DNA of 10,038 nucleotides, taken from assembly GCA_045614225.1 (NCBI GenBank), contig JAZLCO010000124.1:1-10038 (forward strand), in the 5' to 3' direction. Below, one piece after another: positions 1 to 6,528 of this stretch (the stretch's first letter is position 1; each line of letters opens with the position of its first letter). The notes beneath the pieces are model-generated. The model was given only the letters and a program-made list of their open reading frames with translations. It was not told the origin of the DNA and searched no databases. This DNA is from UBA9715 sp045614225. GTDB lineage: Bacteria; Actinomycetota; Coriobacteriia; Coriobacteriales; Eggerthellaceae. Made by a program: the position numbers and the translations under genes.

Positions 1-26
1 CTCGCCCCCCCCTCATGGTGACCAAA

Positions 27-54
27 GAGTCCCCGGGCCCCAGGGCCCCGACTC
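27..54. repeat. GC-rich palindromic repeat (TGAGTC/GGGGCC type), single copy downstream of the polymerase gene
   Basis: Arms GAGTC (27-31) and GACTC (50-54) enclose a centre made of two GGGCCC-type blocks, so the whole can fold into a strong hairpin. The right half, GGGGCCCC-like followed by GACTCAC, closely resembles the repeat at 1581-1609, although the centre here is 18 rather than 15 bases. It lies about 60 bp beyond the stop of the polymerase gene. On the minus strand it is followed by only a short T run (CTCTTTGG), so it could be a weak terminator for that gene. The rest of 1-112 shows nothing else recognisable. Confidence 0.6.
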
Positions 55-112
55 ACGGGGATTGCCTCGTTGCGTTTTCTGCTTCTTGGGATGCCTCTCA
101 TCTTGCGTTCCC

Positions 113-1387
113 TCATCGGTGGAAATACCCCACCGGGTGCACGGTGTTCTCGTCCTTGATGTCGAGGCCGGCGAGCGAGCTGTCGAGCAGCTCGGTGCCG
201 CGTACGATGCACGTGTTGCCGAAGCGCCGCCGCAAATCGTCGATGCACAGATCGAGGCGCTCCCAGTCGGGCTCGGCGGGGGCGAACAAGCTCAGCTGCT
301 CGTGCTCGACGGGTTCCGGTTCGACCAGGTCGGTCGCGCGGACGTGGAGCGCACGGATGGGGTGGTCCTCGTCGAAGGGCTCGTTCACGCACAACAGCGC
401 CCAGGCCGCCTGCGCGATGTGACGCGTGGCCGCCGAAGGCCGCGGCAGCTTCACCTGGCAGCCGTAGCCCGAGAGGTCGGTGTCGTTGCGCACGCCGATG
501 GCAATCGTGCGGGCTTGCATGCCGTCATCGCGCATGCGCTGCGCAACCGATTCCGACAGGATCCAGATGAGCGCCTTCGCGTCGGAAACGGTCGTGATGG
601 GGTGAGGCGCCGTGAGGCCGTTGCCATAGCTTTTGACCTCGCGTGCGACATCGCGGGCCAAGGGGTTGTAGGGCTTGACGGGCGTCGTGTCCTCGCCGCG
701 TGCGAACGTGCGCAGCACGAAGCCGATCTTCCCGAACTTGCGCTTGAGGTAGGCGTCGGAGGCATGCGCCAGCTGGCCGATGGTCTCGATGCCGTAGGCG
801 TGCAGCTTGCGCTCGGTCGCGGGGCCCACGTACAGCAGGTCGCGCACGGGGGCACTCCAGACGATGCGCTGGTAGTTTTGCCGCGTGATGTACGTGATGG
901 CGTCGGGCTTGCGGTAGTCGCTGCCGAACTTCGCGAAGATCTTGTTCCACGAGACGCCGATTGACACCGTGCATCCCAGTTCGGCCTTCATGCGCTCGGA
1001 TATCTCGCGGGCCACGACGCCCACGTCGCCGCCGTGCAACGCAATCGAGCCGGTGAGGTCGAGCCAGCACTCGTCGAGGCCGAACGGTTCGACCAGGTCG
1101 GTGTACTGGTAGTAGATGGCGCGCGCTAGCTCGGAGTACCGCCGGTAGAGCTTGTAGCGCGGCGGCAGCACGATGAGGTCGGGGCATTTCTTCCGCGCTT
1201 CCCACAGCGCCTCGGCCGTCTTGATGCCGTACTTCTTGGCTTCGATGCTCTTCGTCAGCACGATGCCGTGGCGCAGTTCCTCCTTGCCGGCGACCACGAG
1301 GGGCTTGCCGCGCAGCTCTGGTTGCTCGGCTTGCTCGACGCTCGCGTAGAACGAGTTCATGTCGCTATGGAAGATGATGCGGTCCAT
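113..1387 (-). CDS. dinB: Y-family translesion DNA polymerase (DNA polymerase IV / UmuC-like)
   Basis: This 424-residue protein is a low-fidelity polymerase that copies past damaged bases, acting at stalled forks in the cytoplasm. The N-terminal palm carries HSDMNSFYASVE (7-18), with metal ligand Asp9 and probable steric-gate Tyr14. GLDECWLDLTGS (103-114) supplies the catalytic Asp105-Glu106 pair. VSIGVSWNKIFAK (141-153) and the helix-hairpin-helix stretch around YVGPATERKLHAYGI (186-200) are typical of the family. The little-finger domain follows. QLSLF (364-368) matches the beta-clamp binding motif. It sits about 56 residues before the C-terminus, as in the Gram-positive UvrX/YqjW-like branch, rather than at the very end as in E. 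coli DinB. The start ATG is preceded by GGGAG. A LexA box lies 70-83 bp upstream, so SOS induction is expected. The symbol dinB is the usual generic label; the exact subfamily (DinB versus UvrX/UmuC) is uncertain. Confidence 0.95.
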   Translation of the reverse strand: MDRIIFHSDMNSFYASVEQAEQPELRGKPLVVAGKEELRHGIVLTKSIEAKKYGIKTAEALWEARKKCPDLIVLPPRYKLYRRYSELARAIYYQYTDLVEPFGLDECWLDLTGSIALHGGDVGVVAREISERMKAELGCTVSIGVSWNKIFAKFGSDYRKPDAITYITRQNYQRIVWSAPVRDLLYVGPATERKLHAYGIETIGQLAHASDAYLKRKFGKIGFVLRTFARGEDTTPVKPYNPLARDVAREVKSYGNGLTAPHPITTVSDAKALIWILSESVAQRMRDDGMQARTIAIGVRNDTDLSGYGCQVKLPRPSAATRHIAQAAWALLCVNEPFDEDHPIRALHVRATDLVEPEPVEHEQLSLFAPAEPDWERLDLCIDDLRRRFGNTCIVRGTELLDSSLAGLDIKDENTVHPVGYFHR

Positions 1388-1456
1388 ATGCTCCCGAAAG
1401 ACAACAACTTACCAAGCCTCTGACGAGGTATTTTCCGAAATCGATATCTCAAAACT

Positions 1457-1470
1457 AAAACATATGTTCG
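1457..1470 (-). promoter_or_regulatory. LexA/SOS operator in the polymerase promoter
   Basis: Read on the minus strand, the site is CGAACATATGTTTT. It agrees at 13 of 14 positions with the Gram-positive (Bacillus-type) LexA consensus CGAACRNRYGTTYC. A possible -35 element, TTGACC, lies at 1487-1492 (minus strand), so the box would sit over the -10 region, where LexA would block RNA polymerase. The neighbouring gene is a Y-family polymerase, a standard SOS target. The consensus comes from established knowledge; the binding is inferred. Confidence 0.75.
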
Positions 1471-1491
1471 CATTTTGGGATGCGTCGGTCA

Positions 1492-1533
1492 ATCGAACAA
1501 ATTGTGGTTTTCGCCCTTCATGGTTTGTTCGAT
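1492..1533. repeat. Perfect 10-bp inverted repeat upstream of the SOS promoter
   Basis: ATCGAACAAA (1492-1501) and TTTGTTCGAT (1524-1533) are exact reverse complements separated by 22 bases. The arms contain GAACA/TGTTC, which resembles a LexA half-site, but neither arm forms a complete box by itself. It could be a pair of operator half-sites for another regulator, a cruciform, or a remnant of a repeat element. It abuts the putative -35 of the polymerase gene. Confidence 0.5.
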
Positions 1534-1543
1534 AGTGAGTCAA

Positions 1544-1609
1544 AATGAGTCAGGGGTCAGGGCAGCGACTCATTGTGCACAATGAGTCAGGGGCCAGGCC
1601 CCCGACTCA
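1544..1609. repeat. Tandem pair of 31-bp palindromic repeats (REP/BIME-like), overlapping the GH2 stop codon
   Basis: Two units have the same design: AATGAGTC, 15 bases beginning AGGGG, then GACTCA. They are separated by GTGCAC (1575-1580). Unit one is 1544-1574 and unit two is 1581-1609 and slightly beyond. The junction itself, 1567-1588, is a perfect 22-bp palindrome. Unit two has a near-continuous stem (TGAGTC, GGGGCC, A, GGCCCC, GACTCA). Its outer arm contains the TGA stop of the glycoside hydrolase gene. Read on the minus strand the array ends with CATTTTG, so it may also terminate transcription of that gene. Confidence 0.75.
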
Positions 1610-4042
1610 CTCGAACGACACGGTTGTCGATGTGGAACCAAGGCTTGCGCTGCGCGCCGTAATCGTCACGATGCCGGGCTCTCTGCGGAACACGACGGCG
1701 AGCGCGCGGCCGCGGTAGGTCGTGTACGTGCCCGAGAGGAAGCTCTCGGTTGTGGCGGGGCGCGCGCTGCCGAAGCCGAGCAGCGTGCCGTTCTCGACTT
1801 CGACCGTCACGGTCTCGTCGGCATTCGCCTCGACCTCGCCGTTTGTCCCCGCGATGTTGACGGCGACATAGGCGATGCTGCCTGCTTTCGCCCGCGCCGT
1901 CTCGGGGTGCACGTCCAAATGCAGGGTTCCCGAAGCTGACGCTAAGCGGCTTGAGCCGATCTTGCGGCCGTTCTCGTCGAGTGCAATCGCTTCGAGCGTG
2001 CCCGGGCGGTATTTAAGTTGGAAGCTCGCGACGTAGTCGCGCACGCGTTTGGTCGCAAGCTCCTCGCCGTTGAGCTTCAGGCGTATGGAATGCGCTCGGC
2101 CGTCATACACTTCGACCTCGGCCACCGTGCCCTCGCATCCGCGCCATGACCAGCTGGGAATGGCATCGGACCCACGCCAGGTGGCTTTGTAGGTTTTCCC
2201 GTCCATGACGTTGACCGGTCGAACCATGATTGCGGGCCCGTCGGCTGTGTTCCAGACGGCACCCGCCAGCGCGGCGTGCGCATTCGGCTGTCCCAAGATG
2301 TCGAGCGCGCCCGAACCGGCAATCAGCCACGGCCACGGCTTGCTGAACCCCGCTTCCTCGGCGGTGTAGGCCCATGACCCGGCTCCCGCTTCGCCCAGGT
2401 AGTCCCAACCTGCCCACATGAAGTCGCCGACGACGTTGGGCAGTTCCTTCACAAGCGCCCAATTCTGCGGCAGCTTGTGGGGGAAGGTCTCGCTTCCCAC
2501 GACGATGCGGTTCGGATGCTTCCGCGCGTCTGTTTTGTACCGCGCCTGCGCGTAGTTGTAGCCCGCGATATCGAGCGCGTCGAGCGCAGGCGAGACGAGC
2601 GCATCGGCGCCGGGCAGATTGGCGGCCATCGTCATGCCCGTGCCGAGCATTTGCGCCGTGAGGTTGAACAGCATGCTCGCACGCGGCGGCTCGTCTTCGG
2701 TCGCCACGAGCGATGTCTCGACATCGCCTTCGTGTTGCGCATACCATCCTTGCCCCATCTTCTCCATCACCATCATGGTGAGGTTGAACCCGCAGGTGAC
2801 GGGGCGCGACGGGTCGAGGGAACGCACGAGTTCGACCATCGAGCGCTCAATCTCGACGCCTTCGGCTGTGATGGGGTCGGCGATCTCGTTGCCGATCGAG
2901 TACATGATGGCCGATGGGTGGTTGAAGTCATGCGCAACGAGTCGCCGCAGGTCATGGTCGCACCAATCGAGGAAATGGCGCGCGTAGTCGCAGGGGTTCT
3001 TGCGCATGAACCACATGTCCCATGCCTCGTCCATGACGTACATGCCCAGTTCGTCGCAGGCATCGAGCAGCGCTTTGGGCGCGGGGTTGTGTGCGATGCG
3101 CACCGCGTTGAAGCCCGCCTGCTTGAGCAGGCGGATGCGCCGCTGCTCGCTTTCGGGCCACGATGCTGCGCCGAGCACGCCGTTGTCGCAGTGGATGCAT
3201 CCGCCGCGCAGCAGCGTCTCGCGTCCGTTCACGAACAGGCCGTCAGCGCTCCATTCGAGCATGCGGATACCGAACGTGACTTCAGCTCGGTCGAGCACGG
3301 CTTGCGCCGGCTTCTCGCTCACGATGCCCAGCAGCATGCCGCCGGCGCTCTCGGGTTTCGGTTGTTCGGGCGCTTCCCCGAGCAGGTCGACACGGCAACG
3401 GTAGAGTGCGGGGCTCTCGGCGCTCCAAAGCGCGGCGTCGGGAATCTCGAGGTCGAGCTCTGCGCCTGTGCCCTGTGCGACGATGGCACCCGCTTCGTCG
3501 ATGATGCTTGCGCGCGGTTCGCCGCCACGCGAGGTGATGCTCACATGGATGGTTGCAGGGTCGATTGAAGTTGTCGTGATGCGCACGCCTTCGGGTGCGA
3601 TGTGAGCACCGTTTCCCGTCCACAACCATACCGGTCGGTAGATGCCGCCACCCGAATACCAGCGGCAATCGGGTTGGGCCGAGTTGTCGGCTTCGACTTC
3701 GATTGAGTTGGTCCCTGCGAAAACGAGGCCAGTCAACTCGACGAAGAAGGGAACGAACCCGTAGGGCGGTGCTTCGACCGTGCGCCCGTTGACGACGATT
3801 TGCGCATCGCGGTAGATGCCTTCGAACTCGAGCATGACGATGCCTGCCGCTGTTGCCTCGTCAAGTTCGAACGTCTTGCGGTAGCGGTAACGCGCGCCGT
3901 GGTAGTATCCGCCCGCGCTTCCCGTGGGCGCGTCGGCGCTGCGCTTGTTGCCGAGCATCGCGTCATGCGGCACGACGATCGGCTCGAATGCGCTGTCATC
4001 TCGCGAGAATTCCCAATCGTCGGTGAATAAGGTGCGTTTCAT
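1607..4042 (-). CDS. Glycoside hydrolase family 2 enzyme (beta-galactosidase-like, DUF4982 type)
   Basis: This predicted retaining exo-glycosidase of 811 residues most likely releases beta-linked galactose or a similar sugar from oligosaccharides. No signal peptide is seen, so it should be cytosolic and act on imported substrate. The order is: sugar-binding domain (about 1-150, with DNSAQPDCRWYSGGGIYRPV near 119-138), Ig-like domain, TIM barrel (about 265-570), a DUF4982-like domain (about 590-690) and a C-terminal Ig-like GH2 domain. HPSAIMYSIGNEI supplies the acid/base Glu386 and VVGSETFPH the probable nucleophile Glu518. I chose the ATG at 4040-4042 because AAGGA precedes it at good spacing. 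A longer reading to 4180 is open, but its extra 46 residues are translated from the palindromic repeat at 4070-4147. Alternative substrates such as beta-glucuronides cannot be excluded. The stop codon lies inside the repeat at 1583-1609. Confidence 0.93.
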   Translation of the reverse strand: MKRTLFTDDWEFSRDDSAFEPIVVPHDAMLGNKRSADAPTGSAGGYYHGARYRYRKTFELDEATAAGIVMLEFEGIYRDAQIVVNGRTVEAPPYGFVPFFVELTGLVFAGTNSIEVEADNSAQPDCRWYSGGGIYRPVWLWTGNGAHIAPEGVRITTTSIDPATIHVSITSRGGEPRASIIDEAGAIVAQGTGAELDLEIPDAALWSAESPALYRCRVDLLGEAPEQPKPESAGGMLLGIVSEKPAQAVLDRAEVTFGIRMLEWSADGLFVNGRETLLRGGCIHCDNGVLGAASWPESEQRRIRLLKQAGFNAVRIAHNPAPKALLDACDELGMYVMDEAWDMWFMRKNPCDYARHFLDWCDHDLRRLVAHDFNHPSAIMYSIGNEIADPITAEGVEIERSMVELVRSLDPSRPVTCGFNLTMMVMEKMGQGWYAQHEGDVETSLVATEDEPPRASMLFNLTAQMLGTGMTMAANLPGADALVSPALDALDIAGYNYAQARYKTDARKHPNRIVVGSETFPHKLPQNWALVKELPNVVGDFMWAGWDYLGEAGAGSWAYTAEEAGFSKPWPWLIAGSGALDILGQPNAHAALAGAVWNTADGPAIMVRPVNVMDGKTYKATWRGSDAIPSWSWRGCEGTVAEVEVYDGRAHSIRLKLNGEELATKRVRDYVASFQLKYRPGTLEAIALDENGRKIGSSRLASASGTLHLDVHPETARAKAGSIAYVAVNIAGTNGEVEANADETVTVEVENGTLLGFGSARPATTESFLSGTYTTYRGRALAVVFRREPGIVTITARSASLGSTSTTVSFE

Positions 4043-4069
4043 GACCGTTCCTTCTATCGCGGATTGGAA

Positions 4070-4147
4070 GAGTGGCACAGAGTTCCCAGGGAGCGGTGTG
4101 CCACTTTTCAGAATGGCACAGTGCTCCCTGGGAAGGGTGTGCCACTC
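4070..4147. repeat. 78-bp inverted doublet of GTGGCACA/TTCCCAGGGAG palindromic repeats
   Basis: The element starts GAGTGGCACA (4070-4079) and ends TGTGCCACTC (4138-4147), exact reverse complements. Inside are two units. Each has a TGGCACA arm and a TGTGCCA arm around a core, TTCCCAGGGAG in the first (4083-4093) and its exact reverse complement CTCCCTGGGAA in the second (4124-4134). The two units are thus mirror images, as in bacterial interspersed mosaic elements built of REP sequences. It sits 28 bp upstream of the hydrolase start codon, within its likely 5' untranslated region or promoter. Confidence 0.8.
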
Positions 4148-4173
4148 AAGCATCAGTGTAGACGAAAACCGGC

Positions 4174-4233
4174 ACTTCATGTGAAGTTGTCGGCTGCCGA
4201 CGATATGTTCCGTGCGACCTTTGCGTTCGTCGC
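4174..4233. promoter_or_regulatory. Divergent intergenic region with three operator-like palindromes
   Basis: Between the repeat doublet and the lipoprotein promoter lie three short inverted repeats. They are ACTTCA-TG-TGAAGT (4174-4187), GTCGGC-T-GCCGAC (4189-4201) and GCGAC-N10-GTCGC (4214-4233). Their size and their position between two divergent genes fit binding sites for transcription factors, for example one controlling the sugar hydrolase gene. No regulator gene is in the window and no consensus was matched, so this is only a candidate. Confidence 0.35.
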
Positions 4234-4251
4234 AAATTCAATTAAATCAGC

Positions 4252-4257
4252 TATATT
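4252..4257 (+). promoter_or_regulatory. Probable -10 element for the lipoprotein gene
   Basis: TATATT lies in an AT-rich pocket (about 4234-4259) of otherwise GC-rich DNA, just before the lipoprotein gene. No good -35 hexamer is visible at 16-18 bp (the best are GTCGCA or TCGCAA). The in-frame ATG at 4258 would overlap this element, which supports the downstream start at 4288. Confidence 0.4.
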
Positions 4258-4287
4258 ATGAAGCGGTTCCTAGGGAAGGGGGAGCAT

Positions 4288-4872
4288 ATGAAGAAACTGG
4301 TTCTAGCAGCTTGTGCAGTGGTTTTGGCCATGGGTTTGGCTGCCTGTTCGGGTGGCGCATCCTCAGGGGCGACGTCGAGCGCGGCTTCTGGCAGCGCCGA
4401 GGCATCGAGCGCGGCGGCAGCGAGCTCCGAGGCGGCATCGAACGCTGCAGCTGCAAGCAGCGAGGCGGCTGCAAGCGCCGCGGCGGCGACAAAGGTTGAC
4501 GTGAGCACCGTCGACTTCGACGTCGCCGCAATGAGCGACGAGGAAGCGTTCAAGTTCATGGACGAGTTCACGAACCGCACGCCCGATGCGCTTGACGCCG
4601 ACGAGGGCAAGGTCATGCACATCAAGGGCCAGGTGAGCCGCTATACCAAGAAAGAAGGCGACGTCGAGAAGGTGAGCGACTCCGTCGGCATCAAGGGTGA
4701 AGGCGGCGTGCTCAAGAGCGTCAACTTCTACGTCGAGGGATGGACGGCGGATGATTATCCGGAGAACAAGGCCCAGGTAGAGGCCACAGGCGTGTGGGGC
4801 AAGGTCGACGGTTACGGCACGAATGCCGGCCGCACTCTCATCTGCAACGCTGAGGACGTGAAGGTTCTGTAG
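4288..4872 (+). CDS. Ala/Ser-rich secreted lipoprotein with a small C-terminal domain
   Basis: This 194-residue protein of unknown function is exported and lipid-anchored. The signal peptide MKKLVLAACAVVLAMGLAAC ends in the lipobox LAAC, so Cys20 is the expected lipidated residue. Residues 21-68 are almost entirely Ser, Ala, Gly and Glu, a flexible spacer that probably holds the domain away from the membrane. Residues 69-194 form a compact acidic domain. Its pattern (KVMHIKGQVSRY, then VGIKGEGGVLKSVNFYV, then KAQVEATGVWGKVDGYG) resembles the small OB-fold (tRNA_anti-like) modules of bacterial lipoproteins; that fold is my inference. I chose the ATG at 4288 because a strong GGGAAGGGGGAG Shine-Dalgarno lies just before it and because the hydrophobic signal follows MKK directly. 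The ATG at 4258 would add ten residues and overlap the promoter. It is a single-gene unit closed by the terminator at 4910-4946. Confidence 0.9.
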   Translation: MKKLVLAACAVVLAMGLAACSGGASSGATSSAASGSAEASSAAAASSEAASNAAAASSEAAASAAAATKVDVSTVDFDVAAMSDEEAFKFMDEFTNRTPDALDADEGKVMHIKGQVSRYTKKEGDVEKVSDSVGIKGEGGVLKSVNFYVEGWTADDYPENKAQVEATGVWGKVDGYGTNAGRTLICNAEDVKVL

Positions 4873-4909
4873 CTCGGCAACAGTCGCAGTTCCCATTGCG
4901 GGATTCCCG

Positions 4910-4946
4910 AAAGCGGAAGTGGCATAACGCCCTTCCGCTTTTATTT
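4910..4946 (+). terminator. Intrinsic terminator of the lipoprotein gene
   Basis: AAAGCGGAAG (4910-4919) pairs with CTTCCGCTTT (4932-4941). The stem continues inward with GGC (4921-4923) and GCC (4929-4931) around the loop ATAAC, leaving one bulged T at 4920. The sequence then runs TTTTATTTA. It lies 37 bp after the lipoprotein stop. Confidence 0.85.
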
Positions 4947-4951
4947 ATAAT
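4946..4951 (+). promoter_or_regulatory. Candidate -10 element for the GT-like gene / rlmKL operon
   Basis: A perfect TATAAT overlaps the tail of the preceding terminator. No convincing -35 is present at normal spacing (the hexamer at 17 bp is CATAAC), so this is tentative. If used, it would give a leader of about 80 nt containing the alternative hairpins at 4975-5011. Confidence 0.35.
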
Positions 4952-4974
4952 GAGTCCATGGAAGGAGCCGCTTT

Positions 4975-5011
4975 CCTTTCAGCACATGAAAGGGGACAGC
5001 TACCTTTCATG
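4975..5011 (+). repeat. Leader with two mutually exclusive hairpins (CCTTTC / GAAAGG / CCTTTC)
   Basis: CCTTTCA (4975-4981) can pair with TGAAAGG (4987-4993), leaving a five-base loop. The same central arm, as CATGAAAGG (4985-4993), can instead pair with CCTTTCATG (5003-5011) around the loop GGACAGCTA. The two folds share one strand and cannot coexist. The second ends 16 bases before the Shine-Dalgarno of the downstream gene. It may be a regulatory leader or another short palindromic repeat element. Confidence 0.55.
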
Positions 5012-5037
5012 AAACATGCAATGGAACGGAGCGAATG

Positions 5038-6507
5038 ATGGCAGACCGCGCAGCAGTGATCTTCGGCAACAAGATCGACGACAAGACGTATGCGAAAGCG
5101 TGCAAACAGAAAGCGAAGTACGAAAAGAAGTTCAAGCACGATTCGAACGCGGCGTGTCATCTGCGCATTGCCGATCTGCCGGTTGTGGGGGAGCGTTTCG
5201 AAGCGAAGCGGCTTGCGCCCGCCGTGTCGACGAGCGAGGCTGCCGACTTCTCGCAAATCGAGAACCCAGTCGTCGTGGGCAACATCCGCATGGGGTTCGG
5301 CCACTACCGCATCTCGATGGCCATGGCTTCGGCGGCACATGCGCTCGGCTACACGCCGTTGTGGTTCGATCTCATGGGCTTCCCAGAAACGACGTGCACG
5401 AAGCTCATCGCGCACCAGAACAACCTGTACTCGATGGGCTCACGCCTCTCGCAGCGCTCGCGCCTGTTCAACAAGCTGTACTGGGAGCCGTTGAACTCCG
5501 AGGGTTTCCGCAAGCTCACGTACAACTCCGCCGACCAGAAGGCCGCTGAGCTGATGGTGGCACCCTACGCCGACCTGCCGCGCGACATTCCGTTCATCGG
5601 CACGCACGTATGGCCCGCCCAAGCTGCCATCCATGCGGGGCTGACCAACGTCGTGAACGCGATTCCCGACAACTGGCCCATGGCACTGCATCTGGCCGAG
5701 GGCGCGGTGCACACGGTGCAGACGCCGTCGGCGACCCTGGGTTACCAGGCGTTGCGCGGAATGGACAAGAAACGCCAGCTCGCACCCATGCCCGAAGGCT
5801 CGGTTTTCTGCACCGGACACTACATCGATCACGAGCTCGTGCTCAACATCCCGTTCGACTGCGCGCGCCGCGTCGAACGCGCCATGGAGGGCAAGCCTAT
5901 CCGCTACTTGCTGTCCGTTGGTGGCGCGGGAGCGCAATTCGACCTGTTCAAGGGCATCATCGAGCACCTGCTGCCCTACATCGAGGCCGACAAGGCCGCG
6001 TTGTTCGTCAACGTGGGCGACCATGCGAACGTCTGGCAGCAGCTGAAAGCCGCCATCCCCGCGCTCGCGCAGGCGACCGAGCATTTCGACGACTTCGAAG
6101 CAGTGGCCTTGTTCGCCGAGGACGCGCTCGATGGCGAGGTGCACGGCATCCACGCGTTCGGCGATTCCGACATCTACGGGGCGGTCTATTCCACCAACGT
6201 GCTCATGCGCGCATGCGACCTGCTTGCCACCAAGCCCAGCGAGCTTGCGTTCTACCCGGTTCCCAAGCTCATGATCAAGCGCGTCGGCGGTCACGAGGCA
6301 TGGGGCGCCATCCGCGCTGCCGAGGTGGGCGATGGCACCTACGAGCTCGAGACGCTTCCCGAGACGTGTGCCATGATCGACCTCGTGCAGGCCGAGCCCG
6401 CCATCATCGCCGACATGTGCGACAACATCGAGGCAGCCGATGCAATAGGCATCTACGACGGCGCCTACCGTGTCGTGCAGCTGGCGACGCAAGCAACGCA
6501 GGAATAG
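5038..6507 (+). CDS. Uncharacterised protein with GT-B glycosyltransferase-like features
   Basis: I do not recognise a named family for this 489-residue protein. Two Rossmann-like halves are suggested. VVVGNIRMGFGHYRISMAMA (about 79-98) resembles the glycine-rich GxGH loop at the N-terminus of MurG/MGDG-synthase-type glycosyltransferases. PIRYLLSVGGAGAQFDLFKG (about 287-306) looks like the start of the second domain. The stretch VVNAIPDNWP to VHTVQTPSATLGYQALRG (about 205-240) also has the feel of the linker region in those enzymes. There is no signal peptide or membrane segment, so it should be cytosolic or membrane-peripheral. The N-terminal 40 residues are Lys-rich. The ATG at 5038 has GGAG six bases upstream; the overlapping ATG at 5035 has only a three-base gap. 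It is probably co-transcribed with rlmKL, 21 bp downstream. Donor and acceptor are unknown, and the glycosyltransferase assignment itself is an inference. Confidence 0.85.
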   Translation: MADRAAVIFGNKIDDKTYAKACKQKAKYEKKFKHDSNAACHLRIADLPVVGERFEAKRLAPAVSTSEAADFSQIENPVVVGNIRMGFGHYRISMAMASAAHALGYTPLWFDLMGFPETTCTKLIAHQNNLYSMGSRLSQRSRLFNKLYWEPLNSEGFRKLTYNSADQKAAELMVAPYADLPRDIPFIGTHVWPAQAAIHAGLTNVVNAIPDNWPMALHLAEGAVHTVQTPSATLGYQALRGMDKKRQLAPMPEGSVFCTGHYIDHELVLNIPFDCARRVERAMEGKPIRYLLSVGGAGAQFDLFKGIIEHLLPYIEADKAALFVNVGDHANVWQQLKAAIPALAQATEHFDDFEAVALFAEDALDGEVHGIHAFGDSDIYGAVYSTNVLMRACDLLATKPSELAFYPVPKLMIKRVGGHEAWGAIRAAEVGDGTYELETLPETCAMIDLVQAEPAIIADMCDNIEAADAIGIYDGAYRVVQLATQATQE

Positions 6508-6528
6508 CGACTTCGAACGGAGCCGGCC

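Noticed and set aside
62..964. A 300-codon plus-strand open frame opposite the polymerase gene
   Set aside because: It is antisense to conserved Y-family polymerase sequence and is a GC-bias shadow.
2477..3568. A 363-codon plus-strand open frame opposite the GH2 gene
   Set aside because: It covers the catalytic barrel of the hydrolase, whose active-site motifs are intact on the minus strand; the product has no family features.
4043..4180. N-terminal extension of the GH2 protein to an ATG at 4180
   Set aside because: The added residues are translated from the palindromic repeat at 4070-4147, and the ATG at 4042 has its own Shine-Dalgarno and begins the normal GH2 sequence.
4258..4287. Earlier lipoprotein start at 4258
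   Set aside because: It overlaps the probable -10 element, lacks a ribosome binding site, and would put charged residues before a complete signal peptide that starts at 4288.
4899..4909. Short inverted repeat CGGGA-T-TCCCG before the lipoprotein terminator
   Set aside because: A one-base loop cannot fold as drawn, and the larger hairpin at 4910-4941 explains termination.
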